NCBI GenBank assembly: GCA_018524725.1
Contig: JAEUWP010000302.1
Location: forward strand, 1-64,000
Source of the DNA: Podaxis mareebaensis
Lineage: Eukaryota; Basidiomycota; Agaricomycetes; Agaricales; Agaricaceae
DNA length: 64,000 nt
Direction of reading: 5' to 3'
A program made the translations under genes and the position numbers. Positions within the stretch are counted from its first letter, which is position 1. Each line of letters begins with the position of its first letter. Below are positions 63,050 to 64,000 of the stretch, piece after piece. The notes under the pieces were generated by a model, which worked only from the letters and a program-made list of their open reading frames with translations, was not told the origin of the DNA and searched no databases.

Positions 63050-64000
63050 TCAGAGGAGCCTAAACGACCTCGCGGATGAAATGCGCCCCACATCTCGGCA
63101 CGTCAGACTGTATCTTGTTCCTCGTTGGAGAACGCCGCCGTTCGCGGCGATCCAGTTCGTGGTTTTATCTCCAAGAAGATTCCAGTTCCCAATGATTGTC
63201 CGATGGACCATTTGTTCGTGGCTTTCGCTGGGTTGCAAGACGGTGGAAGGGATTGGGGGAAGGATACGATCTTCCTCGACAGGATCTATTCTGTTTCCGA
63301 TGGTATGTATCAGCAGCGAAAGTGGGCTAGCTGGAGACTGACATGCGCTTACTGACCCATGTAAGTAGGATGTGTACATTTCACCTGAGGAAACTATGAG
63401 ACTGCGAGGTTCCAGTAGAACGGAGAGGACCGGGTCCTTGTCGATTACTCTGCCCCCATCATCTCCCGAGTCCAAGTGGTTCGGTTTGTATCGGTAGTAA
63501 TTGAACACCGCATGCGATCCTAAAGAGATAGTGGCCACTACAGGAAAGTATTTCGGGCCATCTTCGTGAGGCTTCACGGGAATGAGTCACGGTTTACGAG
63601 AGCTCCAATCAAGCTGTACCATAATTCCTTGTCCGGGATGATACTACCAGTCCGCCTCAGTGCCATGTCCCATCATTTCTACGACAAAAAGACCCTCGAA
63701 CCTCGTTGAGAATAACATGGTTGGGTTCTTGATGAGGAGAATCGGCGAAGGCCCCTGTTTGCTTGAGGCGTTTGATGATATCCGGGCTGGGGCTAGTAAG
63801 CGGCTTGCTCTCAATGGAAGGGTGTGTCCTCACTAAACCGTCATATAAGATGGCAGGCTCTGAGGAAGAAGTCCTTTTGTCGTAATATCGCCCCCTTCTC
63901 GAGGATGAATAAGTATCGCGGAACTGAAATGATTTATGCACTACCCCATATCTGCAGCCTGGTGTAGCCTTCAGCACGTTTCAACCGGTCATGGTCTCTC
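63050..64000 (-). CDS. AlkB homologue 6 (2OG/Fe(II) dioxygenase), partial at right edge
   Basis: The 5' end lies beyond the window. Visible exons give RLQIWG, a spacer, IIKRLKQTGAFADSPHQEPNHVILNEYHPGQGIMPHEDGPKYFPVVATISLGSHAVFNYYRY, VLSVLLEPRSLIVSSGEMYTSYLHG, and the end RGTRYSLTCRDV. The iron ligands of the HxD motif (MPHEDG) and the distal His (YLHG) are present, as is the Arg that binds 2-oxoglutarate (RYSLTCRDV). This order and wording fit ALKBH6, a AlkB-family dioxygenase linked to nucleic-acid repair or modification; its substrate in fungi is not known. The join NEY|HPGQGIM|PHEDG needs a 24-nt exon near 63635-63612. It ends at 63050 after a short basic tail. Confidence 0.85.

Noticed and set aside
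63125..63355. Plus-strand frame at the right end
   Set aside because: Antisense of ALKBH6, whose minus-strand reading has the HxD and Arg motifs.

Overview
The window looks like nuclear DNA of a mushroom-forming basidiomycete (Agaricomycetes). Genes are broken by many introns of about 50 to 60 bases with GT(R)NGT donors. The gene set (GH79, GH71 with WSC domains, CHO2, acyl-CoA oxidase, DCN1, La, MPP6, ALKBH6) is fungal housekeeping plus cell-wall and sugar metabolism. I rebuilt most genes by joining exons by eye, and reading frame was kept across the joins I report.

Layout. 1-4606: no supported gene. 4607-5684 (+): decayed Sfp-type phosphopantetheinyl transferase. 5944-8569 (-): APC-family permease in 18 exons. 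9335-11295 (-): glomulin/YAP-binding family protein. 11743-14183 (-): secreted GH79 enzyme, divergent from acyl-CoA oxidase at 14941-17558 (+). 17724-18338 (-): small unknown protein. 19877-21749 (-): La protein. 22975-26131 (+): GH71 alpha-1,3-glucanase with two WSC domains. 27938-29191 (-): DCN1-like neddylation factor. 29192-43039: gene-poor, with one proline-rich ORF (35908-36776, -). 43040-44990 (-): unknown membrane protein. 47703-48805 (-): MPP6. 48891-48986 (-): intron-containing tRNA-Arg(CCU), next to a 95-bp inverted-repeat element. 50093-50437 (-): probable Rpp14/Pop5. 50699-53733 (+): DHHC palmitoyltransferase. 54068-56565 (+): ornithine aminotransferase. 57740-61874 (+): CHO2. 63050-64000 (-): ALKBH6, running off the right edge.

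There is no operon logic and no biosynthetic cluster. Neighbouring genes act in unrelated processes: lipid breakdown, phospholipid synthesis, RNA processing (La, MPP6, Rpp14), cullin neddylation and wall remodelling.

The most unusual content is gene structure. The permease needs coding exons of 4, 9, 10 and 15 nt. The GH71 gene needs exons of 10 and 4 nt plus a GC-AG intron. The phosphopantetheinyl transferase copy has lost its metal-binding acids. About 19 kb in three stretches carries almost no recognisable coding sequence or transposon.
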